From Bordetella ansorpii (GTDB lineage: Bacteria; Pseudomonadota; Gammaproteobacteria; Burkholderiales; Burkholderiaceae_B), in NCBI RefSeq assembly GCF_900078705.1, contig NZ_FKIF01000006.1, positions 744,001-808,000 of the forward strand: DNA of 64,000 nucleotides. The letters are read 5' to 3'. The position numbers and the translations under genes were made by a program. How positions within the stretch are numbered: the first letter of the stretch is position 1; each line of letters opens with the position of its first letter. The notes under the pieces are model-generated. The model was not told the DNA's origin, searched no databases, and saw only the letters and a program-made list of their open reading frames with translations. This document shows positions 1-7,955 of this stretch, piece by piece.

Positions 1-700
1 CTGCAGGCAAGGCATAGAACGACAATCCGCATTGCCTATGGAACTGCGTATTCTCGTGGGAGGACAAGTCGCTTGCCGTCACCGGCGCGCCGACACTGGC
101 CTCGACGAGCTGCAACAGCGTCGTGTCGGTGACGGGCTTGCCGATCATCCGCGCCAGCGGCTTCCAGTCTCTGTCGCTGACGGGGGCTTCGCCCCTCTCG
201 TAAATGTTCTGAAGCCGGAACGAGAAGAAATCGATATTGCCCTGGCCCTCGGGCGCATAGCAGACATCGAGCACATACGCATCGACCAGGAATTGCGAGA
301 CCGGCAATCCATAAGGGGCTCGCGTCGCCCTGGGCGGGCCGAATGCCCTTTCCAGATCCGCAGGGCTCATGCCGAAAGACAGATCGTAAGGCAAGGCCTG
401 CTGCCAGCCAGCGTGTCCTCCTACGCCTGCGGAAAAGAACAGGATGGCAGAGACCGCCAGCGGCCCTTGAAGGCCGGACACACCCAACAGGCGTTCCTGC
501 GCCAGGGTATCGGCGAACTCCAGCGTGAATCCATATCGCCAGTATTCTTCGACGGCGGCGCCTTCCCTGTCGTCATCGGGGTCCGGCCAGTTGAACAGGC
601 CTGCCTGCGCGAAGCGCTGGAGCAGGTCCTGGTCCAGCGAGCCGCGTCCCAACGCCGACATCACCAGATGTGCATCGATGGGATGCATCGCATTGCTCAC
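1..700 (-). CDS. Putative immunity protein (partial, runs off left edge)
   Basis: An open frame of at least 233 codons runs leftward from a GTG at 700 (an ATG lies four codons further in, at 688) and is still open at base 1, so the C-terminus is missing. The GTG overlaps the TGA of the upstream gene as GTGA, which suggests translational coupling. I do not recognise a named family. The middle contains LPYDLSFGMSPADLERAFG, which aligns with LPYGLRLDMKEAEIIKALG in the preceding gene, so the two look like diverged paralogues. Their place behind a toxin gene in a VgrG cassette makes an immunity role the best inference. No signal peptide is visible. Confidence 0.6.
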   Translation of the reverse strand, partial: MSNAMHPIDAHLVMSALGRGSLDQDLLQRFAQAGLFNWPDPDDDREGAAVEEYWRYGFTLEFADTLAQERLLGVSGLQGPLAVSAILFFSAGVGGHAGWQQALPYDLSFGMSPADLERAFGPPRATRAPYGLPVSQFLVDAYVLDVCYAPEGQGNIDFFSFRLQNIYERGEAPVSDRDWKPLARMIGKPVTDTTLLQLVEASVGAPVTASDLSSHENTQFHRQCGLSFYALPA

Positions 701-1179
701 TGGATTTCCGCGGCGACGAAACGGATGAACGTGATTTCACGCGTCTTCAGATCGAGGCGAAAAATGATGTCTATGCCAGGCACCACCGCATCGTAATTCA
801 GGAAGTAGGCGCCCAGAAATTCGTCCTGGCTGTCAGGCTGGCCCAGCGCCTTGATGATCTCGGCCTCCTTCATGTCCAGGCGCAAGCCGTAGGGAAGCGT
901 GCCAGTGAAATCGCCGACGTCCTCTTCGTATTTTCCGTTCTGGACCGTCACGTCCTCCAGGAACAGGAATCCGGGGGCACGCGGCGCGCCACGCGTTTCT
1001 TCGTAGGAGTCGGTGAACTGCAGTTGCACCGACTCGCTGTCCAGGCCAACCGTGGCCAAGGGACGGTCCTTGGTGGTAAGACGCCTCTTTTGTCCGGACT
1101 GTTGCAGGAAGTCATCGAGGCTCGGGTCGCTGCAGGGCAACCCGATAAAAGAAACGGCTTTCTCAATGTTGATCGACAT
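697..1179 (-). CDS. Putative toxin immunity protein
   Basis: This encodes 160 residues starting MSINIEKAVSFIGLP. The start at 1179 is chosen because it follows the stop of the toxin gene (1182) directly; the frame stays open upstream but only inside the toxin gene. The protein is acidic, has no signal peptide or membrane segment, and ends in a segment (LPYGLRLDMKEAEIIKALG, then FLGAYFLNYDAV) resembling the next gene downstream. Family unknown to me. Toxin-adjacent position, small size, acidity and tandem duplication are typical of cytoplasmic immunity proteins, so the function is inferred from context only. Confidence 0.65.
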   Translation of the reverse strand: MSINIEKAVSFIGLPCSDPSLDDFLQQSGQKRRLTTKDRPLATVGLDSESVQLQFTDSYEETRGAPRAPGFLFLEDVTVQNGKYEEDVGDFTGTLPYGLRLDMKEAEIIKALGQPDSQDEFLGAYFLNYDAVVPGIDIIFRLDLKTREITFIRFVAAEIQ

Positions 1180-1181
1180 GG

Positions 1182-2345
1182 TCACAAACCTCTGATCGTG
1201 ATGTTGATGATGTCCTGCAGATGCTTGTCGGGGTCGATCCGTTGCATCGCGCGCCGCGCGGCCGAATACTGCTTTCGGCAAGGATGATCTGAATTCTTCA
1301 TCGCTTCTTCCAGAGCATCCATGTCGCGCAACATGGCTTCTCGCAGATTCCCTGCATCGGGGCCGTAGCGTGGCTTGTTGCGACTGCCCCAAGTAAGACT
1401 GCTGTTCTTGTGCACATCCGCTGGGATATTGATCGTATAGGCTTCATTGCGCGCGGCATTCAGTACTTTCTTGCGCTGCGCGGCCGTCAAGGAATCCCAC
1501 ATGGACTTCTTGCCCTGACCACGCATGGCCTTGAGCTTGTTCTCAGCAGCCTGCTCCAGAGCGCGCCCAGACGGCACATGGTCCCAATTGGTGTCGGTAT
1601 TGTCGAAGTCCTTCTTGTTTTTGTAAACGCCGACCTGGCCGCAGTCGGGCTTCTTCTTGCCTTCGCTCTTCCCGCCGTCCTCTTCGTCCTTCTTCTTGGG
1701 CTGCTCCTTGGGGTCCTTGGGATGCTCCTTGGGAGGAGGCGCCTCCTTCGAGCCTCGTTTCGCCGCAGCCTCCGCCGACTCCTCGACGGCGTGCATGCCC
1801 TTGCGCCCCACCTTGGCGGTCGTCGCGCCCCATCCGGCAAACGGAATTGCCGCGGCCAGCGACAGACCCGCGCCGATGAAATCACCGCGCAGCGCGCTGA
1901 TGCCCGCATTGGCCAAGTCCGCAAACTCACCCACGCCCGGGATGAGACCGACAGCATCCAGGCCCAGTTGCAGGCCATCGAGCACCTGCTCGGAGGTGAT
2001 GCCCTCGCCTTCCGTCTCCGGCTTGACCGGCGGGTTGGAAGCAGCGGCCGGCTTGCCGCTTCCCCCGGACTGGCCCGTCACCCGGCCCACGGTATTGCCA
2101 TTGGCATTGGTGCCCGGCTGGCGGATCTTGGGTGGCTGCCAGTCAGGCAGGTTCAGATCGGGATTGTCCTTGCGCAGCTTGGCGTATTCGTCATAACTGA
2201 TCGTGCCGCTGGCCAGCCGTGTCTGGTTATCCGGGGACCAGATGTTCAAACTGACGCCATCGGCTCGCTGATAGAGCATCAGGTTGTTGCCGTTGGGGGC
2301 AACACGCGCGGCCATCGGGCCGCCGACATCAACCTCGACAGCCAT
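1182..2345 (-). CDS. Polymorphic toxin, putative type VI nuclease effector
   Basis: 387 residues in three parts. Residues about 1-95 are an uncharacterised N-terminal region that probably docks on the PAAR-like protein or VgrG. Residues about 125-185 are hydrophobic and Gly/Ala-rich (LQLGLDAVGLIPGVGEFADL and following), a type of segment common before toxin domains. A Lys/Glu/Pro-rich linker follows (about 195-235). The C-terminal domain carries DHVPSGRAL and INIPADVHKNSSLTWGSRN, His/Asp/Asn motifs reminiscent of HNH/LHH-like toxin nucleases, plus one Cys at about 237 and one near 356. It lies between a DUF4150 gene and two immunity-like genes. The nuclease assignment is by motif impression and is not certain. 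Confidence 0.65.
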   Translation of the reverse strand: MAVEVDVGGPMAARVAPNGNNLMLYQRADGVSLNIWSPDNQTRLASGTISYDEYAKLRKDNPDLNLPDWQPPKIRQPGTNANGNTVGRVTGQSGGSGKPAAASNPPVKPETEGEGITSEQVLDGLQLGLDAVGLIPGVGEFADLANAGISALRGDFIGAGLSLAAAIPFAGWGATTAKVGRKGMHAVEESAEAAAKRGSKEAPPPKEHPKDPKEQPKKKDEEDGGKSEGKKKPDCGQVGVYKNKKDFDNTDTNWDHVPSGRALEQAAENKLKAMRGQGKKSMWDSLTAAQRKKVLNAARNEAYTINIPADVHKNSSLTWGSRNKPRYGPDAGNLREAMLRDMDALEEAMKNSDHPCRKQYSAARRAMQRIDPDKHLQDIINITIRGL

Positions 2346-2405
2346 GGGTCACCCTATCCTCGATTCCTGCGCACTGACGGCGTTGCCGCTGCGGCCTCGC
2401 CCCCC

Positions 2406-2762
2406 TCACTTTCCGTTCATCCAGAACATGTCGTCGTGGCGCACCAGCAGCTTGCCTTCCGCACGGACGTTGCCGCTATGTTCCAGGGGATAGCACTTCC
2501 CCTCCACCGTGCCGCTCTTGACACCGGTGGCCCGGCCGGCGGAATCACCGATCGTGGTGGGCGTGAGGCTCATGTCGTACACCACCAGCGGATGGCCATT
2601 CGTCCGCACGGTCTTGGTCACGCCATTGGCCGTCACCAACTGTGCCGTCACGGGATAGGGAACCGGCGGGATAGAACTGCCCATGGGGGTCTTGCAGACG
2701 TCAGGAGCGATACTGACCACCTTCCATGTCGTCTGCTTGCGAGCCATGTAGTCCCGGGCCAT
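2406..2762 (-). CDS. DUF4150 PAAR-like spike-tip protein
   Basis: 118 residues from MARDYMARKQ, a start chosen because it lies one base past the stop of the DUF2169 gene at 2764. The sequence APDVCKTPMGSSIPPVPYPVT and the later GNVRAEGKLLVRHDDMFWMN are typical of the DUF4150/PAAR-like family, which caps the VgrG spike of type VI secretion systems and connects effectors to it. In this family the domain is often fused to the toxin; here it is a separate gene 60 bases upstream of the toxin gene, so it presumably carries the toxin non-covalently. Confidence 0.85.
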   Translation of the reverse strand: MARDYMARKQTTWKVVSIAPDVCKTPMGSSIPPVPYPVTAQLVTANGVTKTVRTNGHPLVVYDMSLTPTTIGDSAGRATGVKSGTVEGKCYPLEHSGNVRAEGKLLVRHDDMFWMNGK

Positions 2763-2763
2763 G

Positions 2764-4086
2764 TCATGCCTCCTGCAGGGCAGATGAGTTCTTCGGCGCA
2801 CGCCTGACCAGCGGCTCGGCGGGATCGACCTCGAAGCGCGCCTCCAGCACGCGGATGCCCGGCGAGCCCGCCGGGATCCAGGTTCGGTGCGTCAGTGTCA
2901 AGGTCATGGCCTCCGTATCCAGAATGACGGTATCCGTGATCATGGGCAGCGGCAGCATCACGCCACTGTCCATCCGCATCAGCAGGAAAGGCCGATGACC
3001 CGGCATGACCACGCGCACATGGCCGCCGGTCGTGGCGTGCGGCGTCAGGTTCCAGGCTTCCAGGCAGAAGTCGGGCGGCAGATACGGCAGTTGCTGGTCG
3101 TCGGGCGCACCATTCCAGTAACGGAAGTCGATGTCGCTGGGCACGCCAGGATGGCGCGTCTGCAGCCAGGTGTCGTCGTAGGTGCCCGCCAGGGCCAGGC
3201 GCGGCGCCCAGGCCCGTCCAAGCGGCCCATAGCCGGCAGGCGCTACGCCATAGGCATGGGCCAGCTCGGCCATTTTCCTGGCATCGACCGAACCCTCGGG
3301 ATGCTCCCCCATGACGGGCGCAGGCAGCGGCTCGTCAGACTGCACGATCTGCGGCGCGGTGATCTCTTTGCGCTCTTGCTGCCCCGCCTTGCGCCGGATG
3401 CGCGGTTCGCGCTTGTCCAGCCAACCGCTTCCCAGCGGATTGCTGAAGCACACCTCATGAAGCAGCGGTTCGGCGGTGGGGTCGGCGTCATCACGCACGA
3501 GGCTGGCGCCCCCGAAAGCATGGTCCCACCGCAACGGCAATTCGGTAATGGCCTGAGGAGCGGTACGCTTCCACCCCGACCCCATCGATTGGCGTTGAAA
3601 GGTGTGTGGCCCGAAGATCCACAGTCGCTTGTCCAGCAGCACCTTCTGCACTTTCTCTTTCGTCTGCTCGAAGCCTGGACGGCTCACGTAGCGTTGGCGT
3701 CCGGGCTGCCACTGCGCCTTCTGCTCGTAGACGGCCTCGACTGCCGGTGCCTCGAGGACCGTGACCTTCAGTCTCGTTTCCCATTGCGTGGCGGCCCGCC
3801 CCCCGGGCGCATGGGCCTGGCCGAAGACCAACACATCACACCGCGGTTTGAACGGCGCAAGATCGCTCTCCTGCCTGACGCTGGAAGCGCCGGGCTCGCC
3901 CCAGTATTCATCCCCCATGCACAAGGGCACGGGCTCATCGTCGATGAGTTGCGCCCGCCACGAACCGTCGCCTTGGCGAACGAGCCGATAGGCAACTTTC
4001 ATGGCGATGACCCGATGCTCATCGTCATTGGGATCGAGCGCGCTGTAGCACAGCGTGTCGAAGGGGGTGAGATTGCGAAATTCCAT
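2764..4086 (-). CDS. DUF2169 type VI effector adaptor
   Basis: 440 residues starting MEFRNLTPFDTLCYSALDPND. The N-terminal N-x-TPF start and internal WxxPEP/WDHAFGG-like segments (LRWDHAFGGASL at about 190, NPLGSGWLD at about 215) are typical of DUF2169 proteins. Members of this family act as adaptors or chaperones that load PAAR/DUF4150-linked effectors onto a cognate VgrG. The gene sits between vgrG and the DUF4150 gene, the usual position, with 80 bases to vgrG and one base to the DUF4150 gene. No signal peptide. Confidence 0.85.
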   Translation of the reverse strand: MEFRNLTPFDTLCYSALDPNDDEHRVIAMKVAYRLVRQGDGSWRAQLIDDEPVPLCMGDEYWGEPGASSVRQESDLAPFKPRCDVLVFGQAHAPGGRAATQWETRLKVTVLEAPAVEAVYEQKAQWQPGRQRYVSRPGFEQTKEKVQKVLLDKRLWIFGPHTFQRQSMGSGWKRTAPQAITELPLRWDHAFGGASLVRDDADPTAEPLLHEVCFSNPLGSGWLDKREPRIRRKAGQQERKEITAPQIVQSDEPLPAPVMGEHPEGSVDARKMAELAHAYGVAPAGYGPLGRAWAPRLALAGTYDDTWLQTRHPGVPSDIDFRYWNGAPDDQQLPYLPPDFCLEAWNLTPHATTGGHVRVVMPGHRPFLLMRMDSGVMLPLPMITDTVILDTEAMTLTLTHRTWIPAGSPGIRVLEARFEVDPAEPLVRRAPKNSSALQEA

Positions 4087-4166
4087 GGTCGATCCTGCTA
4101 TCGAGGACTACCGCCCAGGCACATGCAGGCATGGCGGAACAAGGGCCGTGGCGTCGAAGCCATCCG

Positions 4167-6431
4167 TCAATTGATGTCTACGTTCTTGCCATTGAGCTGT
4201 ACAGGGCCGCTGGCCGAGAAATTGAAGTTGGAACCATTGATCAATACCGTTCCATCCGATCTCATCACCAGGCTGGACTTGCCCACCACGATCTCCAGTT
4301 CGTCGCCCGCGTTGATCGTGTATTTCTTCCCCACGTCCGTATGCTTGGACATCCCGATCTGTTGGGACTGGCTCAAGGCCACCGTGGTGTTCATGGCCGC
4401 GCCAACGGTCACCTGGTATGCCAGGCCCGTCGTAAGCGCCTTGGCCAAGCCGATGGTCTCGGCCTTGGCCAGGGCAATGGTTTCGAATTTGTTGCCACCT
4501 ATCGTCACGCTGCGGTTCTGTCCGATCGAAACCGTCTCGTTGTTGCCCACGGCTTCTTTGCGGTCTACGCCGATGGAAATGTCTTCGTTAAGATCCACCC
4601 GCTCCTTGCGGTTCTGGTGGATGGTGATGGTCTCATCCTTGTCCACCGTCTCGGTGCGCTGGCCGTGCACGGTGATGGTCTCGTTGCGGTCCACCGTCTC
4701 GGTGCGGTCACGCTTGACCTGCACCGTCTCGTCGCGGTCGATGGTCTTCTTGCGGTCCTGGCCCACCCAGTGGGTTTCGTCCTTTTCGACCTCGATGTCC
4801 TGGTTGCGCTCGGCGTGGATCCACAACTGCTCGGCGCCCATCTTGTCTTCGAAGCGGATGGCGTTGGCATTGTTGGGATCGCCCGCCGGCGTGGAGCGCG
4901 ACATCAGCCCCATCTGCGTGGCGTTGCCCGGCAACTCCCACGGCGGCATGTTCGACGCGTTGTACACGCGGCCCGTGATCAACGGCGCGTCGGGGTCGCC
5001 GTTGATGAAGTCCACGACCACCTCATCGCCGATGCGCGGCACCTGGATGCCGCCGAAGCCGGAGCTGGCCCAGGGGTTCGACACCCGGATCCAGCACGAA
5101 CTGTTCTGGTCGCGCGGACCGGTGCGGTCCCAGTGGAAATGCACCTTGACGCGGCCGTACTGGTCGGTCCAGATCTCTTCGCCGGGCGGGCCGGTGACCA
5201 CCGCGGTCTGCGGACCCAGCGTGCGCGGCTTGCGCGTGACGCGCGGCGGGCGGTAGGCCAGCGTGGCCGGCTGCACGGTCAGGTCGAACTCGCACACCGT
5301 GCCCTGCTGCGCGTCGGCGGCGGGCTGCGGCACGGAGCCGTTCGATGAGGCCAACGAAGTGCCCAGCACCGCGGGCACGAAGCCCGTGCCCGGCACGCCG
5401 CCGCTGTAGTAGCCGCTTTCGCTCAGGCGGTAGCGCGTGCCGACCACCAGGTACTTGCGGTTCTCGCTGTCGCGCGGGCAGTTGCGCATCGAGAACACCG
5501 ATGCGGTCTGCAGGCCGCGCACGTTGCTGCGCAGCTCGGCCTGCTCGCGCTGCTGGTGCAGTTCTTCCATGCGCACGCGCGCATAGTCCTGGCCGTGGTC
5601 GGCGTCCTTGTAGTCGCCCGGCCATTGATAGACCTGGTGCGCGTCTTCGTCGTGCTGCGCGGGCTGGCGCTGCGTGGCGGCCAGCGCCGCCTTGGGGTTC
5701 TCGAAGTTGTAGTCGTCGGTGACGTACTCGCCCGAACGCACTTCCTCGGCCACGCGCAGGTCGCTCAGGTACGACTCGTCGGGCATGCTCTGGCGTTCGG
5801 CGCCGTAGTACGGCAGCGATTCGCAACCGGGCGAGGCCTCGTGCGCCGACATGTCGTCGGCCATCACCAGCTCGTGCTTGCCGTTCGAGTGCTTGAACCA
5901 GTAATGGATGCCCTCGTGCTCCATCAGGCGGCTGACGAAATCGAAGTCGCTCTCGCCGTACTGCACGCAGTAGGTCCACGGCCGGTACGACTCGACCAGC
6001 TTGCGCTCGATGCCGTGGCCGTAGGGCTTCAGCACTTCCTCGACGATGTCGGGGATGTTCTTTTCCTGGAAGATGCGGAAGTCCTCGCGGCGCGAGGCCG
6101 ACCACAGCCAGGGCCGCACGGTGGCGCGGTACAGGTAATACCGCTGCGTGGCGGTTTCCTTGCCCATCAGCGTGAACCGCGTGATCTGGCCATTCAGATA
6201 GCGCGTGCCGCTGCCGATCTCGTCGGTATCGATCTCGATGGTCAGGGATTTGCCCAGGAAACTGCGCAGGTCCAGGCCCATGCCTTCGTACAGCACGTCG
6301 ACCTGGAATTCGAAGAGCTGCGACAGCTGCTCCTGCCCTTCCATCGCGCGAAAGAGGATGCCGGCAGGCGCGCCGGCGATTTGAACGCGAACAGTATGGT
6401 TGGCGGCCGACGCCGCTGCGGGGATATCCAT
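4167..6431 (-). CDS. vgrG: VgrG type VI secretion spike protein
   Basis: 754 residues from MDIPAAASAANHTVRVQ; in-frame ATGs upstream (to 6587) would add a stretch unlike VgrG, so 6431 is preferred. Residues 1 to about 400 form the gp27-like base (FRAMEGQEQLSQLFEFQVDV near the start, SDFDFVSRLMEHEGIHYWF in the middle). The gp5-like OB fold follows (VTGPPGEEIWTDQYGRVKVH, then WASSGFGGIQVPRIGDEVVV and DFINGDPDAPLITGRVYN). The C-terminal needle is a run of short beta repeats such as RTETVDRNETITVHGQRTE. This is an orphan vgrG: no tss structural genes are in the window, so the apparatus must be encoded elsewhere. Confidence 0.95.
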   Translation of the reverse strand: MDIPAAASAANHTVRVQIAGAPAGILFRAMEGQEQLSQLFEFQVDVLYEGMGLDLRSFLGKSLTIEIDTDEIGSGTRYLNGQITRFTLMGKETATQRYYLYRATVRPWLWSASRREDFRIFQEKNIPDIVEEVLKPYGHGIERKLVESYRPWTYCVQYGESDFDFVSRLMEHEGIHYWFKHSNGKHELVMADDMSAHEASPGCESLPYYGAERQSMPDESYLSDLRVAEEVRSGEYVTDDYNFENPKAALAATQRQPAQHDEDAHQVYQWPGDYKDADHGQDYARVRMEELHQQREQAELRSNVRGLQTASVFSMRNCPRDSENRKYLVVGTRYRLSESGYYSGGVPGTGFVPAVLGTSLASSNGSVPQPAADAQQGTVCEFDLTVQPATLAYRPPRVTRKPRTLGPQTAVVTGPPGEEIWTDQYGRVKVHFHWDRTGPRDQNSSCWIRVSNPWASSGFGGIQVPRIGDEVVVDFINGDPDAPLITGRVYNASNMPPWELPGNATQMGLMSRSTPAGDPNNANAIRFEDKMGAEQLWIHAERNQDIEVEKDETHWVGQDRKKTIDRDETVQVKRDRTETVDRNETITVHGQRTETVDKDETITIHQNRKERVDLNEDISIGVDRKEAVGNNETVSIGQNRSVTIGGNKFETIALAKAETIGLAKALTTGLAYQVTVGAAMNTTVALSQSQQIGMSKHTDVGKKYTINAGDELEIVVGKSSLVMRSDGTVLINGSNFNFSASGPVQLNGKNVDIN

Positions 6432-6727
6432 TGCGGGGATCTGATTCCAGGGGAATTGGGCGCCGATAACAAGCCGCCAGCGTGCGGAACCGATCCTAGG
6501 AATCAGATGTGACTGGATTGCTTCGTTACATGTGTTCCGTAACAGCATTCCCCTGCAGGGCTTTACAGAATTTGCATGAACACACAAATTTCTCTATGTT
6601 TCATGTAAGAAATACAGTGCGGAAAAGGGGTGCCATACCGTCGCGAATTTCCGCTAACTGCCACCCATCCAACGTGGCGGGACGCAAGTCGGTCTCGCGA
6701 AACACGTTGGCGAAAAACCCAGGAATG
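6432..6727. other. Gene-free stretch upstream of vgrG
   Basis: Together with the adjacent terminator this makes about 370 bases without a gene between vgrG and btrV. The part at 6560-6615 is clearly A/T-rich compared with its surroundings and probably contains the vgrG promoter reading leftward; no convincing -35/-10 pair stands out. I see no RNA gene or mobile-element end here. It marks the border between the type VI cassette and the type III locus. Confidence 0.4.
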
Positions 6728-6765
6728 AAAAAACGGCCCCCCGGAAAAATCGCAAGGGAGCCGTT
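6728..6765 (-). terminator. Rho-independent terminator after btrV
   Basis: On the minus strand AACGGCTCCC pairs with GGGGCCGTT around a loop containing TTGCGATTTTTCC (one bulged base), and the stem is followed by a run of T residues (A run at 6728-6733 on the plus strand). It ends transcripts from the btrV gene at 6804. Confidence 0.75.
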
Positions 6766-6803
6766 CTTTTGACCAGGGAAAGCGGCCCATGGCCGCCTTC
6801 GCG

Positions 6804-7139
6804 TCAGCCCAGTTTCTGCAAGGCCTGCTCGCGCGTGTCGGTCACGGTGAGGATGGCCAGGAAACCGCTGATGTCGAACACTTCGCGCACCTGCGGCTGG
6901 ATGCTGCACAGCACCAGCGCGCCGGCGCTTTGCTTCAGGCGCTTGGCCAGCACCAGCACCACGCGCAGGCCGGCGCTGGAGATGTAGTCGAGGCGGGACA
7001 GGTCGAGCGCGACCTTCCGGGCGCCCTTCTCGATCTGCGCCACCAGATCGGCTTCGATGCCGGCGGCGTTGGCGCTGTTGATCTGACCTTCCGGCATGAC
7101 CAGAAGCACCTCTCCGATTTGTTCGGTCGCGAGATTCAT
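6804..7139 (-). CDS. btrV: STAS-domain anti-sigma factor antagonist (BtrV)
   Basis: 111 residues starting MNLATEQIGEVLLVMPEG. The whole protein is one STAS domain (SpoIIAA/RsbV type); the motif LDLSRLDYISSAGLRVVLVL holds the serine pair expected to be phosphorylated by the partner kinase. In Bordetella BtrV belongs to a partner switch with BtrW and BtrU that controls type III secretion. Unphosphorylated antagonist should bind BtrW. The start at 7139 is preferred to upstream codons because it fits the family length. It is divergent from btrW across about 190 bases, so the two probably share a control region. Confidence 0.88.
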   Translation of the reverse strand: MNLATEQIGEVLLVMPEGQINSANAAGIEADLVAQIEKGARKVALDLSRLDYISSAGLRVVLVLAKRLKQSAGALVLCSIQPQVREVFDISGFLAILTVTDTREQALQKLG

Positions 7140-7330
7140 GGGGTGTGTTCCCAGAGTGAAGGATGACAGGAGAAATGCAGGCGGCGGGCGCGACCATGGC
7201 TGCGCCCGGCTTGACGGCAAGATGATACGCGAGACGGGCAAGTGCCCCACGATGAAAAACTGTTCAGGCGCAAGCCCGCATTCGTGCATACTTGTTACCT
7301 GCACCTGGACCCTGCACGCCAAGGCGGTTT

Positions 7331-7759
7331 ATGCCCAATCAGCCCGACACGCTAGAACTGACGCCGGACCCCCACGCCGTGACGGCCGCCACCCAATGGC
7401 TGGAAGGCATTGCCGAGCGCGAAGACTGGTCGCCCAAGGTCACGTTCGGACTGACGCTCAGCCTGGACGAAGCGCTGACCAACATCGTCTCGTATGCGTT
7501 CAAGACCCCGCCGTCCAACGGCGCCGCGCCCTCGGTCACCATCGCCTGCCGACGAGAGGGCGAACGCATCCTGCTGGACGTGGCCGACAATGGCGTGCCC
7601 TACGACCCTACCGTGGCCGAACTGCCCGACCTGGCCGCCTCGCTGGACGAAGCCGCCGTCGGCGGCCACGGCACGCGGCTCATGCGCCACTATCTGCAAG
7701 ACCTGGCCTATGCACGCGATGGCGACTGGAATCGCCTGACCATGATCGTGCAAGCCTGA
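7331..7759 (+). CDS. btrW: Anti-sigma serine kinase (BtrW)
   Basis: 142 residues of the RsbW/HATPase_c_2 type. The N box is DEALTNIVSYAF (about 49-60), the G1 box DNGVPYDP (about 91-98) and the G2 region GGHGTRLMRHYLQDLAY (about 116-132), so the ATP site appears intact. Family members phosphorylate a STAS antagonist and bind a sigma factor or other target; here the natural substrate is the divergent BtrV. It stands alone on its strand: the alanine racemase gene begins 190 bases downstream behind its own control elements. Confidence 0.88.
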   Translation: MPNQPDTLELTPDPHAVTAATQWLEGIAEREDWSPKVTFGLTLSLDEALTNIVSYAFKTPPSNGAAPSVTIACRREGERILLDVADNGVPYDPTVAELPDLAASLDEAAVGGHGTRLMRHYLQDLAYARDGDWNRLTMIVQA

Positions 7760-7785
7760 TCTTCGCGACAGGAATACGATCGGAG

Positions 7786-7811
7786 GGAACTTTCCGCCGC
7801 CAACTGTCACT
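7786..7811 (+). promoter_or_regulatory. Possible BtrS-type promoter upstream of alr
   Basis: GGAACT at 7786-7791, 14 bases, then GTCACT at 7806-7811. This matches the GGAAC[C/T]-N14-GTTACT elements before the bsp22 genes and bopN with the same spacing and one mismatch in the second box. It faces alr. The assignment is by comparison within this window only. Confidence 0.4.
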
Positions 7812-7812
7812 G

Positions 7813-7840
7813 AGTTGCAAATTAGCCGAAATTTGCAACT
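7813..7840. repeat. 11-bp inverted repeat, probable operator or hairpin
   Basis: AGTTGCAAATT (7813-7823) is repeated in perfect inverse as AATTTGCAACT (7830-7840), with a 6-base spacer. The element is A/T-rich in a G+C-rich region and has no T tract, so it looks more like a regulator binding site than a terminator. It directly follows the possible BtrS-type promoter, where it would sit on the transcription start. Confidence 0.55.
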
Positions 7841-7895
7841 AATCGACACAGTTCTCGGTATGATGGCGACCTCTTTCCTCATCCCCGGAGTCCGC

Positions 7896-7955
7896 ATGCG
7901 CCCCTCGCGCAGCTCTCTCGGCAGCACCCGCCACGCGCGCCGCGTTCCGCGATGA
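7896..7955 (+). CDS. Possible 19-codon leader peptide coupled to alr
   Basis: A short frame encodes MRPSRSSLGSTRHARRVPR and stops with a TGA that overlaps the alr start codon as ATGA (7952-7955). It has a good ribosome binding site (GGAG at 7887-7890, five bases before the ATG), whereas no equally good site precedes the alr ATG. It could couple translation to alr or be a chance frame. It is very basic: six of 19 residues are Arg. Confidence 0.35.
   Translation: MRPSRSSLGSTRHARRVPR

Noticed and set aside
4480-4800. Direct DNA repeats within vgrG taken as a mobile element or CRISPR-like array
   Set aside because: The repeats are codon-level consequences of the beta-helix spike (RTETVD-type units) inside an intact gene.
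6431-6587. Longer VgrG start at 6587
   Set aside because: The additional 52 residues are Cys/Arg-rich and unlike VgrG, and cover the A/T-rich likely promoter.
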